From the NCBI GenBank assembly GCA_002435705.1, contig DIVA01000074.1:1-6587 (forward strand): a stretch of 6,587 nt of DNA. Reading direction: 5' to 3'. The notes below the pieces were generated by a model. That model was given only the letters and a program-made list of their open reading frames with translations, was not told where the DNA came from and ran no database searches. The translations under genes were made by a program, and so were the position numbers. Of this stretch, positions 6,327 through 6,587 are shown piece by piece. The stretch is from Bacteriovoracaceae bacterium UBA6144. GTDB lineage: Bacteria; Bdellovibrionota; Bacteriovoracia; Bacteriovoracales; Bacteriovoracaceae. Every line of letters starts with the position of its first letter. Position 1 is the stretch's first letter.

Positions 6327-6587
6327 GATTTTCAGTAATGCGTTGGTAAGTTCGAAGAGTATCTCGCCGTTTCGAGCCGCATTCATCGCCTGTGAACGAA
6401 TGAAGGGAGAAAGTGGAGTAGAGCCATTATAACGATCGAACTTACCCCGCAATACAACATCAAAAATTGTCTGGGGCTGGAAATTCTCTGCAACGACCCA
6501 GACGAAATCTGGGTGTATTTGGCTGTGCCACTCACCGCCAATGACATGACCACGGGAATCGATCTCAAGATCATACCAATAACTTAT
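6318..6587 (-). CDS. C-terminal part of a transglutaminase-elicitor-like protein, truncated by window edge
   Basis: On the minus strand the frame is open from the last base of the window (6587) to a TAA at 6318-6320, giving 89 residues with no start required inside. The fragment begins ISYWYDLEID and contains VIGGEWHSQIHPDFVW at about residues 15-30. This pattern (Y-x-L-x-D, G-x-x-x-GGEW, then HPDF-x-W) resembles, from memory, the end of transglutaminase-elicitor family proteins known from oomycetes and some bacteria; the catalytic part would lie outside the window. The closing helix NAARNGEILFELTNALLKI looks like an ordinary folded C-terminus. Other open frames here (6229-6432 plus, 6383-6574 minus) are poorer. 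Coding is supported by the long open frame with natural composition and the tail-to-tail arrangement. It overlaps the protease gene by 9 bp. That it is coding is fairly sure; the family is tentative. Confidence 0.7.
   Translation of the reverse strand: MSYWYDLEIDSRGHVIGGEWHSQIHPDFVWVVAENFQPQTIFDVVLRGKFDRYNGSTPLSPFIRSQAMNAARNGEILFELTNALLKISQ

Noticed and set aside
6229..6432. 67-residue plus-strand open frame
   Set aside because: It is a shadow of the protease end and of the convergent minus-strand gene.
6383..6574. 63-residue minus-strand open frame
   Set aside because: It overlaps the better-supported frame 6318-6587 on the same strand and lacks recognisable motifs.

Overview
The window looks like chromosomal DNA from a Gram-negative bacterium of moderate to low GC. 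The evidence is a predicted lipoprotein with a lipobox, a secreted metallo-beta-lactamase-fold protein, and a tRNA with an encoded CCA end. The secreted trypsin-like lipoprotein and the transglutaminase-elicitor-like fragment would suit a Bdellovibrionota-type predator or relative. That placement is inference from gene content only and is weakly held.

Layout, left to right. (1) Positions 2-1932, plus strand: the 3' part of a multi-PAS histidine kinase (its start lies outside the window), joined by an ATGA stop/start overlap to an alpha/beta hydrolase that closely resembles Bacillus RsbQ. (2) Positions 1943-2454, minus strand: a MenI/YdiI-type hotdog thioesterase followed after 12 bases by a tRNA-Arg(CCG). 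(3) Positions 2501-4394, plus strand: an AEC-family (auxin efflux carrier-like) permease and a cysteine synthase-like PLP enzyme, tightly coupled and divergent from the thioesterase. (4) Positions 4378-5340, minus strand: an exported MBL-fold hydrolase whose 3' end overlaps the cysteine synthase by 17 bp, inside a hairpin. (5) Positions 5490-6326, plus strand: a cysteine-rich, serine-protease-like lipoprotein. (6) Positions 6318-6587, minus strand: the C-terminal part of a further gene cut by the window edge, overlapping the protease gene by 9 bp.

The most interesting unit is the first. In Bacillus, RsbQ works with a PAS domain fused to a PP2C phosphatase (RsbP). Here an RsbQ-like hydrolase is translationally coupled to a PAS histidine kinase, with the kinase gene first, so the hydrolase/PAS input module seems to drive a two-component output. 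The permease/cysteine synthase pair suggests transport of an amino acid or sulfur compound linked to its metabolism. The remaining genes look like independent housekeeping or envelope functions. The DNA is very compact: the largest gene-free stretch is 149 bp (5341-5489). I saw no insertion sequence, CRISPR array, integrase or long repeat.
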